Of a stretch of 64,000 nucleotides of DNA, positions 26,219 to 35,315 are shown one piece after another. Every line of letters starts with the position of its first letter. Within the stretch, counting starts at the first letter, position 1. The position numbers and the translations under genes were made by a program. The DNA comes from JAGQIB01 sp041393395 (GTDB taxonomy: Bacteria > ARS69): positions 744,001-808,000 of the forward strand of contig JAWKKG010000003.1 in NCBI GenBank assembly GCA_041393395.1. Reading direction: 5' to 3'. The notes under the pieces are model-generated. The model was given only the letters and a program-made list of their open reading frames with translations. It made no database searches and was not told the origin of the DNA.

Positions 26219-26974
26219 GTGCAGCGAGATCGAGTCGTGCGGTTTCTGGACGAACTGCTCGGGGTCGGATCGATCCCGGACTTCGGACCGCAGGGCCTGC
26301 TGGTGGAAGGCCATTCGGAGGTCACGAAGGCCGCGGTCGGAGTGACGCCTTCGATCGCGTTGTTCGAGAAGGCGATCGAGGAGGGAGCCGATCTCGTGAT
26401 CTGCCATCACGGGATGTTCCTGGACTGGGAATCGCGCGTGATCCGGGGACCGCTCAAGCGACGTCTGGAGCTGCTGCTCGACCACGGCATCACACTCCTT
26501 TCCTACCATCTCGTGCTGGATGCGCACGAGGAGCACGGCAACAACGCGCTGATCGCGCGCGAGCTCGGGCTGAAGGACATCGAATCGTTCGGGGAATATC
26601 GGGGAACGAGGATCGGCCGGAAGGGCCGGTTCGATCCGTCGCTGTCGCACGACGAGCTCGGACAGCGGCTGCGCGCGACGTTCGGAGGAGATCCCCTCGT
26701 GTTCGGGTTCGGTCCGGATCCGGTCGGTTCGATCGGAGTGATCTCGGGCGGGGCGGTCTCCGACTTCCAGCAGGCGATCGACGAGGGTCTGGATGCCTAT
26801 CTCACCGGCGAGGTGAAGGAACACGTCCAGGAGATGGCACGGGAGGCCGGAGTGACCTACGTCGCGGCGGGTCACTACCGCACCGAGACCTTCGGGGTGC
26901 GTTCGCTCGGGGAACGCCTCGAGCGGGAGTTCGGGCTCCCGTGGGTCTTCGTGGACGTGCCGAACCCGGTCTGA
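26219..26974 (+). CDS. NIF3-like dinuclear metal centre protein (DUF34)
   Basis: A 251-residue NIF3/YbgI-family protein; such proteins form toroidal hexamers with a two-metal site, and are widely conserved with an unsettled role (GTP cyclohydrolase-like annotation or metal insertion has been proposed). Visible ligand segments are VICHHGMFLDW, with the HH pair, LSYHLVLDAHEEHGNN and AAGHYRTETFGVRSL near the C-terminus. It starts at GTG 26219 after an AGGAG ten bases upstream. An antisense-free long frame upstream belongs to the Pap gene in another phase and is discarded. Confidence 0.9.
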   Translation: MQRDRVVRFLDELLGVGSIPDFGPQGLLVEGHSEVTKAAVGVTPSIALFEKAIEEGADLVICHHGMFLDWESRVIRGPLKRRLELLLDHGITLLSYHLVLDAHEEHGNNALIARELGLKDIESFGEYRGTRIGRKGRFDPSLSHDELGQRLRATFGGDPLVFGFGPDPVGSIGVISGGAVSDFQQAIDEGLDAYLTGEVKEHVQEMAREAGVTYVAAGHYRTETFGVRSLGERLEREFGLPWVFVDVPNPV

Positions 26975-27219
26975 TCGGACGCCCGGACCAGCCTCGCTTC
27001 CGCCGCCCCGGCGCGCCGCCTCGCGTCGTGCGGGGCGCCTCCCGCTCCGCGCGCCGACAGAATCTGCAACCCCTTGTCACGGAACCACTTGAGTTCGTCT
27101 CCATCCGTGCCTGCTCCGGACAGGATGCAACGGATCGCAAGAATCCGTTCAGCCCTGTCCGACCCCCGCCGATAGCAAGGGCCAGGGAATGCGCCCCTCG
27201 CGGGGCCGGGGAGGAGACG

Positions 27220-27855
27220 ATGAAGGTCCAGTTCTCTCAGGCGGATTTCGTCTTCGCGGAGCGGACGGTGCCGCTCGTGAAGCGGGTGGCCACGCGGCTC
27301 GAAATGACGAAGATGCTCTCGAGCGTGATGATCGATGTGATCGACTACGGGAGCCCGGCCGCGAGGAATCCTTCGGATTCGATCGAGATCTACTCGAACG
27401 GTGGTGTTCGCCTTCATCTCCGCTACGATCACTTCCTGAAGCGAAAGTACCGCGACGATCCGCGCCGCCACGACATCTCCTCTCTGCCGGCGCGTGCGTT
27501 CGATTCCGTCGCGACCCAGGAAGTCCTCTACCGACTGCTCCTCCAGTGGCGCGACGTCCAGGAGTGGGGTATCCCCGAAAACCAGGACGACGAGTTCCTG
27601 TGTGTCTGGAACGTCCACGTCGCCGGGCGTCTCGACCGGATGAACGCCCCGTGTGCGTCCAAGACCGCGCACTGGGAGGAGTTCCTCCGCGTGTTCGCGA
27701 AGGGCGAGCACGTCTCGGCGTTCCTCGTCCTCTTCGAGGTCCTCTGGAAGTGCGAGGATCTCGGCAAGTGGGGGCTCACGGACGTGCTCTATCGCGTGCG
27801 AGCCAGCCGTCAGTATCGGCCCCTCGCGGCCGAGCGGCAGGAAACGGCACGCTAG
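27220..27855 (+). CDS. conserved-looking protein of unknown function
   Basis: I do not recognise this 211-residue protein. It has no signal peptide or membrane segment. The sequence is mixed alpha-beta with several aromatic, acidic patches (IEIYSNGGVRLHLRYDHFLK, EWGIPENQDDEFLCVWNVHV, FLVLFEVLWKCEDLGKWGL). The strong ribosome-binding site (GAGGAGACG), codon use like its neighbours and a sensible composition make it a real gene. It sits between NIF3 and the DUF1460 lipoprotein, about 245 bases after NIF3; the next gene has its own promoter, so co-function is not implied. Confidence 0.72.
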   Translation: MKVQFSQADFVFAERTVPLVKRVATRLEMTKMLSSVMIDVIDYGSPAARNPSDSIEIYSNGGVRLHLRYDHFLKRKYRDDPRRHDISSLPARAFDSVATQEVLYRLLLQWRDVQEWGIPENQDDEFLCVWNVHVAGRLDRMNAPCASKTAHWEEFLRVFAKGEHVSAFLVLFEVLWKCEDLGKWGLTDVLYRVRASRQYRPLAAERQETAR

Positions 27856-27863
27856 TCTCCCGC

Positions 27864-27892
27864 TTGCGGGGGGCGCGGCGCGGACCTATCCT
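27864..27892 (+). promoter_or_regulatory. promoter of the DUF1460 lipoprotein gene, probable leaderless start
   Basis: TTGCGG (27864-27869) and TATCCT (27887-27892) are exactly 17 bases apart, and TATCCT ends six bases before the ATG at 27899. No ribosome-binding site lies between them. Confidence 0.52.
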
Positions 27893-27898
27893 CGCGGC

Positions 27899-28768
27899 AT
27901 GAAAGTCCACCGACTCGAACTCTGGGCGCGCGTGACGCTGCTGGCGACCGCGTTGCCGGCCGTCGCCTCGTGTACGCCGCCCGAGACGTCCGGCATGTCC
28001 TCGCCGGAACCGCTCGGTTGGAATGCCCTCGCGAAAGTCCTGCACGGCGCGACCGTCCGGGATCGGTTCCTGGAGGCGACTGAGCATCTGCTCGGCACGC
28101 CTTATCGGGGCGGCCCGCTCGGAGAAGGCGACGCCGGTGGCCCCGATCCGGACCCCCGAGTGGACTTCACGGGTGTGGATTGTGTGACCTATCTCGAGGA
28201 ATCGCTCGCGCTGGCTCTCCTGCCGCCGGGTGGGACCGCCGCCGACTCGACGTTCCTCGCGATCCTCGATGCGATCCGCTACCGCGACGGGATCGTGAGC
28301 TTCGCGTCGCGCAACCACTACACCGTGACGGATTGGATGGACGCGAATCGCTGGCTCTTCCGCGACGTCACGCGCGAGATCGGCGGTTCGTCCGTCGAGG
28401 AGGCGACCCGCACCATCGACCGGACGAAGTTCCTCCGGGACCAGGGCGTCGAGCCGCGACCGATCGATGCTCCCCGCACGCTGTCGGTCGGGTACATCCC
28501 CGTGGCTGCGCTCCCGGCGGTCGCGTCACGGATCGAGAGCGGCGATCTCGTCTTCTGGGTCGGCTCCACCCCGGGCATCTTCGTGCTGCATACCGGTCTC
28601 GCAGTTCGAGCGGCCGACGGAGTCCTGAGATTTCGTCACGCGTCGTCCCGGGCGGGTGAAGCCGTGGAGCAGCCCCTGACGGAATATGCGGCCGGGACGA
28701 AGTTCCTCGGCGTGGTCGTGCTCCGGATGGTGGAGTCCCCGGTGGTGCCGGCACGGAGCACCGAATGA
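27899..28768 (+). CDS. DUF1460 family lipoprotein (putative amidase-like)
   Basis: A 289-residue lipoprotein. The lipobox is LPAVAS-Cys25. The fold matches DUF1460, an NlpC/P60-related group annotated as N-acetylmuramoyl-L-alanine-amidase-like, in which the catalytic Cys is Cys95 (GVDCVTYLEESLALAL). Supporting segments are SRNHYTVTDWMDANRW, GYIPVAALPAVASRIESGDL and GIFVLHTGLAV, with a likely catalytic His. It would act on peptidoglycan in the periplasm (inference). ATGA overlap with the next gene at 28765 implies coupled expression. Confidence 0.85.
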   Translation: MKVHRLELWARVTLLATALPAVASCTPPETSGMSSPEPLGWNALAKVLHGATVRDRFLEATEHLLGTPYRGGPLGEGDAGGPDPDPRVDFTGVDCVTYLEESLALALLPPGGTAADSTFLAILDAIRYRDGIVSFASRNHYTVTDWMDANRWLFRDVTREIGGSSVEEATRTIDRTKFLRDQGVEPRPIDAPRTLSVGYIPVAALPAVASRIESGDLVFWVGSTPGIFVLHTGLAVRAADGVLRFRHASSRAGEAVEQPLTEYAAGTKFLGVVVLRMVESPVVPARSTE

Positions 28769-30087
28769 GCGCGACGTTGATCCTGTTCGAGGACGAGCGC
28801 GCGGCGCGCTTCGATCCACTGATCTGGACCCGATCGGTCGGCCGCTTGAGGCTCGGCGCGTGGACCCAGGATCAACGGTTCGGACATCTGTTTCCGGAGC
28901 GGCAGACTCGATTGCTCGTGCGTCCCGCGGTGGCAGATGTCGAGCGCGGCAGCGGTGCGGACGTCGTGGCTCCGGAGGATGCCGGGGAGCACGATACGCT
29001 GTTCGTCGCGGCCGCGCTCGGTCGACCCGCACCGGAGACGATCGAACGTCTCCGGTCGCTGGAGGAGGGCCGCGCGCTCCTGTCGGACGGTCGACTCGTC
29101 GCCGCCCGGGGGAGCGGTCCGCGGGTTTCTCGCCTGGCGGCAGTGTTGTCGGAGCGGCTCGGTGACTCGCTGCTGCCGAGCACGTCGGGTGCGGACACGG
29201 ACGAGCGGATGCTCGCCGAAGTCGGACTTGCCGCGCACGACGTGTCGCTGGAGTGGTCCCTCACCGCCGCCGACTTCGTGGCCGCGAACGGCGAAGCGAT
29301 CGACGCCGACTTCGAGTTCTACGCGTCGATGCTCCCGGAGCCTTCCGCCGCCGATCATCCCGGAGTCTTTCTGCTCGAACCATCGCGCATCCGCCTCGCC
29401 GACGGCGTGCGGTTGGACCCCGGTGTCGTGCTGGACGCACGCGCCGGATCGATCCTGCTCGGGGCCGGCACCGAGATCCGAGCGAACTCCGTGATCACCG
29501 GTCCCGTGGTGATGTCCCGCGACTGCCTCGTCAAGCCACTCAGCCGTCTGGATTCCGGCGTCAGTCTCGGCCCGGTGACCCGGGTCGGCGGCGAGGTGCA
29601 CACGTCGATCGTGCTCGGGTACTCGAACAAGCAGCACGACGGATTCCTCGGCAACTCCTACGTCGGCGAATGGGTGAATCTCGGCGCGGCGACCGACACG
29701 AGCGATCTCCGAAACGACTACGGAACGGTGAAGCTCGTGCTTGCCGGAGAGACGGTGGACACGAGGCGGCGGTCGGTCGGAAGCCTGATCGGCGATCACA
29801 CGAAGACCGCGATCCACACGCGGCTGAACACCGGGACGGTGCTCGGGGTCTCCTGCAACGTCTTCGGCTCGGGTGTTCCGCCGCGAGCGGTCCCCGGCTT
29901 CAGCTGGGGAGGCCCCGGGAACTGGGCGGAGTACCGCCTCGACAAGGCCACGCGGGTCGCCGCCACCGTGACCTCGCGCCGGGAGATCGAGTTCACGGAG
30001 AGCCAACGTCGTCTGTTCGCCGCGATTCACGAGGAGACGACGGTCGAGCGCCACCGCCAGCTCGGGATCATTCCCGGCGAGATCTGA
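28765..30087 (+). CDS. GlmU-like protein (putative sugar nucleotidyltransferase with beta-helix)
   Basis: A 440-residue GlmU-family protein. The N-terminal half begins LILFEDERAARFDPLIWTRS, typical of the putative sugar nucleotidyltransferase group related to GlmU but lacking the canonical LAAGxGTRM loop. The C-terminal half is a left-handed beta-helix (GAGTEIRANSVITGPVVMSR, VHTSIVLGYSNKQHDGFLGN, AIHTRLNTGTVLGVSCNVFG) ending in RRLFAAIHEETTVERHRQL. It is translationally coupled to the DUF1460 lipoprotein, so a cell-envelope role is plausible. Catalytic activity is uncertain. Confidence 0.87.
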   Translation: MSATLILFEDERAARFDPLIWTRSVGRLRLGAWTQDQRFGHLFPERQTRLLVRPAVADVERGSGADVVAPEDAGEHDTLFVAAALGRPAPETIERLRSLEEGRALLSDGRLVAARGSGPRVSRLAAVLSERLGDSLLPSTSGADTDERMLAEVGLAAHDVSLEWSLTAADFVAANGEAIDADFEFYASMLPEPSAADHPGVFLLEPSRIRLADGVRLDPGVVLDARAGSILLGAGTEIRANSVITGPVVMSRDCLVKPLSRLDSGVSLGPVTRVGGEVHTSIVLGYSNKQHDGFLGNSYVGEWVNLGAATDTSDLRNDYGTVKLVLAGETVDTRRRSVGSLIGDHTKTAIHTRLNTGTVLGVSCNVFGSGVPPRAVPGFSWGGPGNWAEYRLDKATRVAATVTSRREIEFTESQRRLFAAIHEETTVERHRQLGIIPGEI

Positions 30088-30171
30088 CCTCACCCCCCGG
30101 TGCTCGCACCTCCCGGGTCCGGATCCGGCCCCCCGATCGTCCGGGGTGGACACCCCCCGGCGCGGCGCTTC

Positions 30172-30180
30172 TGCTAGAAT
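30172..30180 (+). promoter_or_regulatory. extended -10 promoter of the first anchor-B gene
   Basis: TGCTAGAAT lies about 115 bases before the ATG at 30296. No clear -35 is seen at the right spacing, in keeping with an extended -10 promoter. The long leader is G+C-rich and holds short inverted repeats but no element I recognise. Confidence 0.35.
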
Positions 30181-30295
30181 CGTGGGTTCCTGGCCTGTAC
30201 CGGCGGGGGGTTTTGCGGCCCCCTGCAGCCCCGGCGGGTCACCCGGTTCCTATTCGACCGCAAGAGACATCGTCGCCGACACGAAAGGGTGTGTG

Positions 30296-32698
30296 ATGCG
30301 GAGTCACTTCCCCCGGGGAAGCCGTTCGTTCTGTTTCGGGGTGGCCCTCGCCGCGGGCCTGCTCGCGCCCGGAGCCACCTCGGCCCAGGTATTCGATTTC
30401 GACAACATGGTCCTCCTCGCCCGGAGAGATCTCTACACGGGCTACAACGACGTCTGGGGCTTCGTCGGGAACGACGGCCACGAGTACGTGATCCAGGGCA
30501 CGACGACGGGCACTGCCTGGTGGGACATCGACGATCCCCAGAACCCGGTGCATGTGAAGTTCATCCCGGGAGCGGGCAGTCTGTGGCGCGACATGTTCAC
30601 GATCGGCGACTACTGCTACGTCGGAACCGAAGGCGGCGGCGGGATCCAGATCATCGACATCTCGGATCCCACGGACCCCACCCTCGTGAATACCTACACG
30701 GCGACGGTGAACCGCTGCCACAACGTGTTCGGGGATCCGGATCGCCACCTCGTCTTCGTCATCGGCGGTTTCACGACGATGACGAATGGCGGCGTGCAGA
30801 TCCTGGATGCGACCGACCCCGTGAACCTCGTCGAGATCGGGCGCTGGGACAACCAGTACATCCACGATCTCTCGGTCGAGAACGACAAGATGTACGTGTG
30901 CCTGATCAACACCGGTCGGTTCCGCATCATCGACTATACCGACGCGACGAATCCCACGAACTTCGGCTCGGGCTGGCTCGACCCGACGGGATCGGTTCAT
31001 GCGAGCTGGCCGGTGGGCGACGGCCAGTACGTGATGATCGCGGAGGAGACGACCGGCGGAAAGGTCAAGAAGCTCGACATCTCGAACCCGAACGCGATCT
31101 TCGCCGCGGCGGAGCACAACCCCGCCCCCCAGGCGTCGCCGCACAACGTCCACGTCCAGGGCGACAAGACCTATGTGTCCTGGTATGCGCGTGGCACGCG
31201 CGTGCTCGACAACGACCTGAACGAGCTGGGCTACTGGGACACGTACCCGGACACGAACGACGGCGGCGTCGGGCCGGGGAACTGGGGTGTCTACCCGCAC
31301 CTGCCCAGCGGCGTCATCGCAGCGAATGACGGCAAGTACGGGCTGTTCCTGCTGCGCTACGATCCCGATGCAGCTGTCTTCGACGGAACGATTTCGTCGA
31401 GCGCGGGTCCTTTCGTCGGGGCTCCCGAGGTCGAGCTGATCGGCTACGGCGTGACGCAGGAGACCGAGAGCTACAGGTTCTCCGCGTTCCCCGGAGCCGC
31501 GCAGATCCGGGCGTCGGCCTTCGGCCACGTCGAGCAGACCGTCAACGTGTCGGTCGGAGCGGGCGGAACCACCACCACGAACATCACGCTCACGAAGCTG
31601 CCGTCCGGCGGCGTGTCGGGCACCATCACGGATTCGGTGAGCCATCTGCCGCTTGCCGACGTGGAGGTCGCGCTGACGGGAACGCCGGTGTCCGTGACGA
31701 CGGACGGAACGGGCGCGTACTCGTTCCCCGACGTTCCGTCCGGCGCCTACACCCTCACCGTGGCTCGCTACGGATACGACGTCCCGGCGGCGATGCCGCT
31801 GACGATCTCGACCGGCGTGCTCGGGACGCTGGACGTCGAGCTGGATCCCGCATTCCACTACGAGGACTTCGCGACCCCCGTCGGCTGGACGGTTCAGAGC
31901 GATCCGACGACGACGTCCGGGTTCTGGGTGTTCGGGGAGCCGTTCGGGACCTACCAGAGCGGTGTCTCGGTGCAGACGGAGACGGACCATACGATCGATC
32001 CCGAGGATCAGTGCGCCGTCACCGGAAACCTGAACAGCGGCAGCCCCGGCGCGGATGACGTGGACGGCGGAGCGACCCGTCTCTTTACACCCGTCTACGA
32101 TCTGTCGGGCCTCTCTTCGCCCCACGTCATGTTCTTCCGCTGGTACGGCACCTCCAGCGTCTCGGACGCATGGCAGGTCCACGTGACCACGAACGGCGGT
32201 GGAACGTGGGATCTGATCGACACCACCACGGACAACGAGGCCTTCTGGCGTCGCGTCGACGTCGATCTGACCCCGATCGCTTTGGGCGCGGTCGCCGTCC
32301 AGTTCCGGTTCACGGCGGAGGACCAGGAGCCCGGCGAGCTCGTCGAGGGTGCTCTCGACGACTTCACGATCTACGACGCCGCGAGCGCAGCGACCGGCGT
32401 GGAGCTCCCCTTCCGGGGAGCCGAGCTCGCTCTCGCCCAGAACGTTCCCAATCCGTTCCCGGCCAGCACCCGGATCGCATTCTCGGTCCCGACCAAGGGA
32501 CATGTGGTGCTGTCCGTGTACGACGTCCGCGGAGCCCGGGTGGCGACGCTCGTGGATGAGGCGTTGGAGGCGGGGGCGCACGCTGCGGAGTGGAACGGTC
32601 GCACGACCGCGGGCAAGGCCGCCGCGGCCGGTGTGTACTTCTACAAGCTCGAAACGAAGAACGAGACGCGTACCCGAAAGATGACGCGCCTGCACTGA
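30296..32698 (+). CDS. secreted choice-of-anchor-B protein with sorting-like tail (copy 1)
   Basis: An 800-residue secreted protein. A signal peptide is followed by the choice-of-anchor-B repeat region (residues about 35-380), built of LVIVD-type repeats such as GGIQIIDISDPTDPTLVNTY and GGVQILDATDPVNLVEIGRW. Residues about 440-510 are a carboxypeptidase-regulatory-like Ig domain (VSGTITDSVSHLPLADVEVA, SFPDVPSGAYTLTVARYGYD). The region 520-690 is a MAM-like sandwich, and the last 80 residues are the shared tail (NVPNPFPAST, GVYFYKL, RKMTRLH). The tandem paralog follows 57 bases later behind a terminator. Function is unknown; a surface adhesin or carbohydrate-binding role is a guess. Confidence 0.85.
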   Translation: MRSHFPRGSRSFCFGVALAAGLLAPGATSAQVFDFDNMVLLARRDLYTGYNDVWGFVGNDGHEYVIQGTTTGTAWWDIDDPQNPVHVKFIPGAGSLWRDMFTIGDYCYVGTEGGGGIQIIDISDPTDPTLVNTYTATVNRCHNVFGDPDRHLVFVIGGFTTMTNGGVQILDATDPVNLVEIGRWDNQYIHDLSVENDKMYVCLINTGRFRIIDYTDATNPTNFGSGWLDPTGSVHASWPVGDGQYVMIAEETTGGKVKKLDISNPNAIFAAAEHNPAPQASPHNVHVQGDKTYVSWYARGTRVLDNDLNELGYWDTYPDTNDGGVGPGNWGVYPHLPSGVIAANDGKYGLFLLRYDPDAAVFDGTISSSAGPFVGAPEVELIGYGVTQETESYRFSAFPGAAQIRASAFGHVEQTVNVSVGAGGTTTTNITLTKLPSGGVSGTITDSVSHLPLADVEVALTGTPVSVTTDGTGAYSFPDVPSGAYTLTVARYGYDVPAAMPLTISTGVLGTLDVELDPAFHYEDFATPVGWTVQSDPTTTSGFWVFGEPFGTYQSGVSVQTETDHTIDPEDQCAVTGNLNSGSPGADDVDGGATRLFTPVYDLSGLSSPHVMFFRWYGTSSVSDAWQVHVTTNGGGTWDLIDTTTDNEAFWRRVDVDLTPIALGAVAVQFRFTAEDQEPGELVEGALDDFTIYDAASAATGVELPFRGAELALAQNVPNPFPASTRIAFSVPTKGHVVLSVYDVRGARVATLVDEALEAGAHAAEWNGRTTAGKAAAAGVYFYKLETKNETRTRKMTRLH

Positions 32699-32704
32699 TC
32701 CCGA

Positions 32705-32731
32705 GCGGAGGCGGCCCGTGGTCGCCTCCGC
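32705..32731 (+). terminator. intrinsic terminator between the anchor-B paralogs
   Basis: A nine-base inverted repeat (GCGGAGGCG / CGCCTCCGC) with a nine-base loop is followed by CTTTCTT. It starts seven bases after the copy 1 stop codon. Confidence 0.75.
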
Positions 32732-32755
32732 CTTTCTTCATCCGGAGGCCCCCCC

Positions 32756-35212
32756 ATGTTCCTTCGTGTACCGAAGCCCGTGGTTCTCGCGGCGGTCGCC
32801 GGAGCGCTCGCGTTCGCGACGTCGGCAACCGCCGGTCCGACCTTCAACCTGGTCTTCCACTCGAACCTCCACGAGCACAACGGAGATCCGGGTGGTGGCG
32901 GAATCGGTCCCTTCCACTACAACGACATCTGGGGCTACACCACGCCGGCCGGCGACGATTACGTTCTCCTCGGGCTGTACGACGGAGTCGCGGTGATCAA
33001 CGTCGTGGATCCGTACGAGCCGTACGAAACGGCGTACTTCCCCGACATCGGGTCCTCGTGGAGAGACATCAAGACGTACCAGCACTACGCGTACGTGACG
33101 AACGAGTCCGGTGGCGGCCTGATGATCCTGGATCTCACGGACCCGGAGAACCCGGTGCGCCTTCCGAACTACACCGGCTTCTCGACCGCCCATAACCTGT
33201 TCATCGACACCTCCACGGGACGGGCGTACATCGCCGGGTCGAACCTCTCGACCGGCGGCGTCCGAATCCTTTCGCTCACCGGGAACCCCGCGTCGCCGGT
33301 GCCCGCCGGCAGCTGGGAGAACGCCTACTTTCACGACGTGATGGTCCAGAACGGACGCCTCTACGGGAGCGCGATCTACGTCGGAGCGCTCTACGTGCTG
33401 GATGTGTCGAATCCGCTGTCGCCGTCGTACCTCCAGACGCTCGGGACGGCCTCCGGCTACCCGAACGCGTTCACCCACAACGCGTGGGTCACCGAGGACG
33501 ACGCCTACGTGATGACGACGGACGAGAATTCGCCTGGGCGCTGCCGGATGTGGGACCTCTCGACCTTGCCGAATCTCGTGGAGGTCGACAGCTACAAGCC
33601 GAATGCGGGCACGATCCCTCACAACACGCACATCGAGGGAGACTACGCGTACATTTCCTTCTACGAGCTCGGACTGAAGGTCGTGGACATCTCCGATCCG
33701 GCGAATCTCGTCGAGGTGGCCGCGATCGACACGTGGCCGTCCGGAGACGGCAGCGAGTACCACGGCAACTGGGGCGTCTATCCGTTCTTCGGAACGCAGA
33801 CGAATCTCCTGGCCGTGTCGGACGGCGCCACCGGCCTCTATCTCGTGTCCTGGGTCGGTCCCCTCGGGTCCGTGGCGGGAGCGGTGACGGAGTCCGGGAG
33901 CGGAACGCCTGTCAGCGGCGCGCGGGTGGAGTTCGTCGCCAGCGGCTACCGCGCGACGACTGCCGCGGACGGCTCGTACACGGTGCAGGATGTCGCCGGG
34001 ACGCACGACGTGACCGTCAGTGCGTTCGGCTACGTTTCGCAGACGGTCTCGGTGTCCGTGACCGAGGGCGGGACGACCCCGTTGAACGTCGCGCTCGTCC
34101 CTCTCCCCCGGGCGAATCTCGGAGGAGAGGTCGTGAGTGTTTCTTCGGGCCTCGGGATCGCGGGAGCCTTCGTCGAGATCGAGGGCGCGCCCCTGTCGGC
34201 CGTGACGGACGTAGCCGGCATCTACTCGATCCCGTCCGTGCCCCAGGGGCCGTGGGTGGTCCGCGCGACCGCCTTCGGGATGACCCCGGCCCAGGCGAAC
34301 GTCTCGATCGCGGGCGGGATCGACGGGACGCAGGACTTCCCACTCAATCCGGCGATCGTCGCCACGGACATGGAGACGAGCCCGGCCGGATGGTCCGTGG
34401 GCGGTGGCGTCACGTCGGGCGCGTGGGAACGTGCCGACCCGCAGGGAACCTCGAGCAGCGGAATTCCGGTTCAACCGGAGGACGATCACACGCCGGGCGG
34501 GACGCTCTGCTGGGTGACCGGCGCTGCGGCGGGCGGCAGTCTCGGCGCGAACGACGTCGACGGTGGTGCCACGACGCTGACGACTTCGAGCTACGCGCTC
34601 GCCGGTACGTCGGATCCTCACGTGTCCTACTGGCGGTGGTACTCCACCGGCATCGGGAACGCGTCGGTCGACGCCTGGCGGGTGGAGGTCTCGTCGAACG
34701 GCGGTTCCTCGTGGGTCGACATCGAGAACACGTACGAGACCTCGAACGCCTGGGTCCACATCGACGTCCCGCTGAACTCCCTGATCACTCCCACGAACCT
34801 GGTTCGCTTCCGGTTCACGGCCCAGGATACGGGTGCAGGCAGCATCACCGAGGCGGCGCTGGACGATTTCATGATCTACGACGGATTCGACGAGATCACG
34901 GAGACCTCGGTACCGGTGCTGCCCGTGGACTCGGCGTGGCAGCTCGGTCGCGTCCATCCGAATCCCATCCGGAGTGGAGTGGTCGCGGCGGTCGATCTCG
35001 CACTGCCGCACTCGGGGAGGATCGAGGCCACCGTGCACGACGTGTCCGGTCGTCGCGTTGCCACGCTGGCGTCGCAGCCGTTCGACGCGGGCAGGCATCG
35101 CCTGCGGTGGGACGGGAGCGGACCGGACGGTCCCCTTCCATCCGGAGTGTATTTCCTCCGGGTGAAGACGGCGGACGTGGTCCGCTCTCGGAAGGTGCTC
35201 ATCGTTCGTTGA
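32756..35212 (+). CDS. secreted choice-of-anchor-B protein with sorting-like tail (copy 2)
   Basis: An 818-residue paralog of the preceding gene with the same order of parts: signal peptide, anchor-B repeats (DGVAVINVVDPYEPYETAYF, GGLMILDLTDPENPVRLPNY, GALYVLDVSNPLSPSYLQTL), two carboxypeptidase-regulatory-like domains (GSVAGAVTESGSGTPVSGAR; YSIPSVPQGPWVVRATAFGM), a MAM-like sandwich (YWRWYSTGIGNASVDAWRVE) and the shared tail (GVYFLRV, RKVLIVR). The sequences have diverged well beyond recent duplication. Terminators on both sides, at 32705-32731 and 35233-35266, give the copies separate transcript ends. Confidence 0.86.
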   Translation: MFLRVPKPVVLAAVAGALAFATSATAGPTFNLVFHSNLHEHNGDPGGGGIGPFHYNDIWGYTTPAGDDYVLLGLYDGVAVINVVDPYEPYETAYFPDIGSSWRDIKTYQHYAYVTNESGGGLMILDLTDPENPVRLPNYTGFSTAHNLFIDTSTGRAYIAGSNLSTGGVRILSLTGNPASPVPAGSWENAYFHDVMVQNGRLYGSAIYVGALYVLDVSNPLSPSYLQTLGTASGYPNAFTHNAWVTEDDAYVMTTDENSPGRCRMWDLSTLPNLVEVDSYKPNAGTIPHNTHIEGDYAYISFYELGLKVVDISDPANLVEVAAIDTWPSGDGSEYHGNWGVYPFFGTQTNLLAVSDGATGLYLVSWVGPLGSVAGAVTESGSGTPVSGARVEFVASGYRATTAADGSYTVQDVAGTHDVTVSAFGYVSQTVSVSVTEGGTTPLNVALVPLPRANLGGEVVSVSSGLGIAGAFVEIEGAPLSAVTDVAGIYSIPSVPQGPWVVRATAFGMTPAQANVSIAGGIDGTQDFPLNPAIVATDMETSPAGWSVGGGVTSGAWERADPQGTSSSGIPVQPEDDHTPGGTLCWVTGAAAGGSLGANDVDGGATTLTTSSYALAGTSDPHVSYWRWYSTGIGNASVDAWRVEVSSNGGSSWVDIENTYETSNAWVHIDVPLNSLITPTNLVRFRFTAQDTGAGSITEAALDDFMIYDGFDEITETSVPVLPVDSAWQLGRVHPNPIRSGVVAAVDLALPHSGRIEATVHDVSGRRVATLASQPFDAGRHRLRWDGSGPDGPLPSGVYFLRVKTADVVRSRKVLIVR

Positions 35213-35232
35213 TGTCCGTGGAAGTGTGCGGG

Positions 35233-35266
35233 AACGACTCCGGCCGCCCGGCGGTACGGAGTCGTT
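35233..35266 (+). terminator. intrinsic terminator after the anchor-B pair
   Basis: A ten-base perfect inverted repeat (AACGACTCCG / CGGAGTCGTT) with a 14-base loop, followed by TTCGTTTCC, lies just after the stop at 35212. Confidence 0.78.
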
Positions 35267-35315
35267 TTCGTTTCCAGCACTCGCCGGGTCGGCGCGGTTC
35301 GGCTAAATAGGAAGC

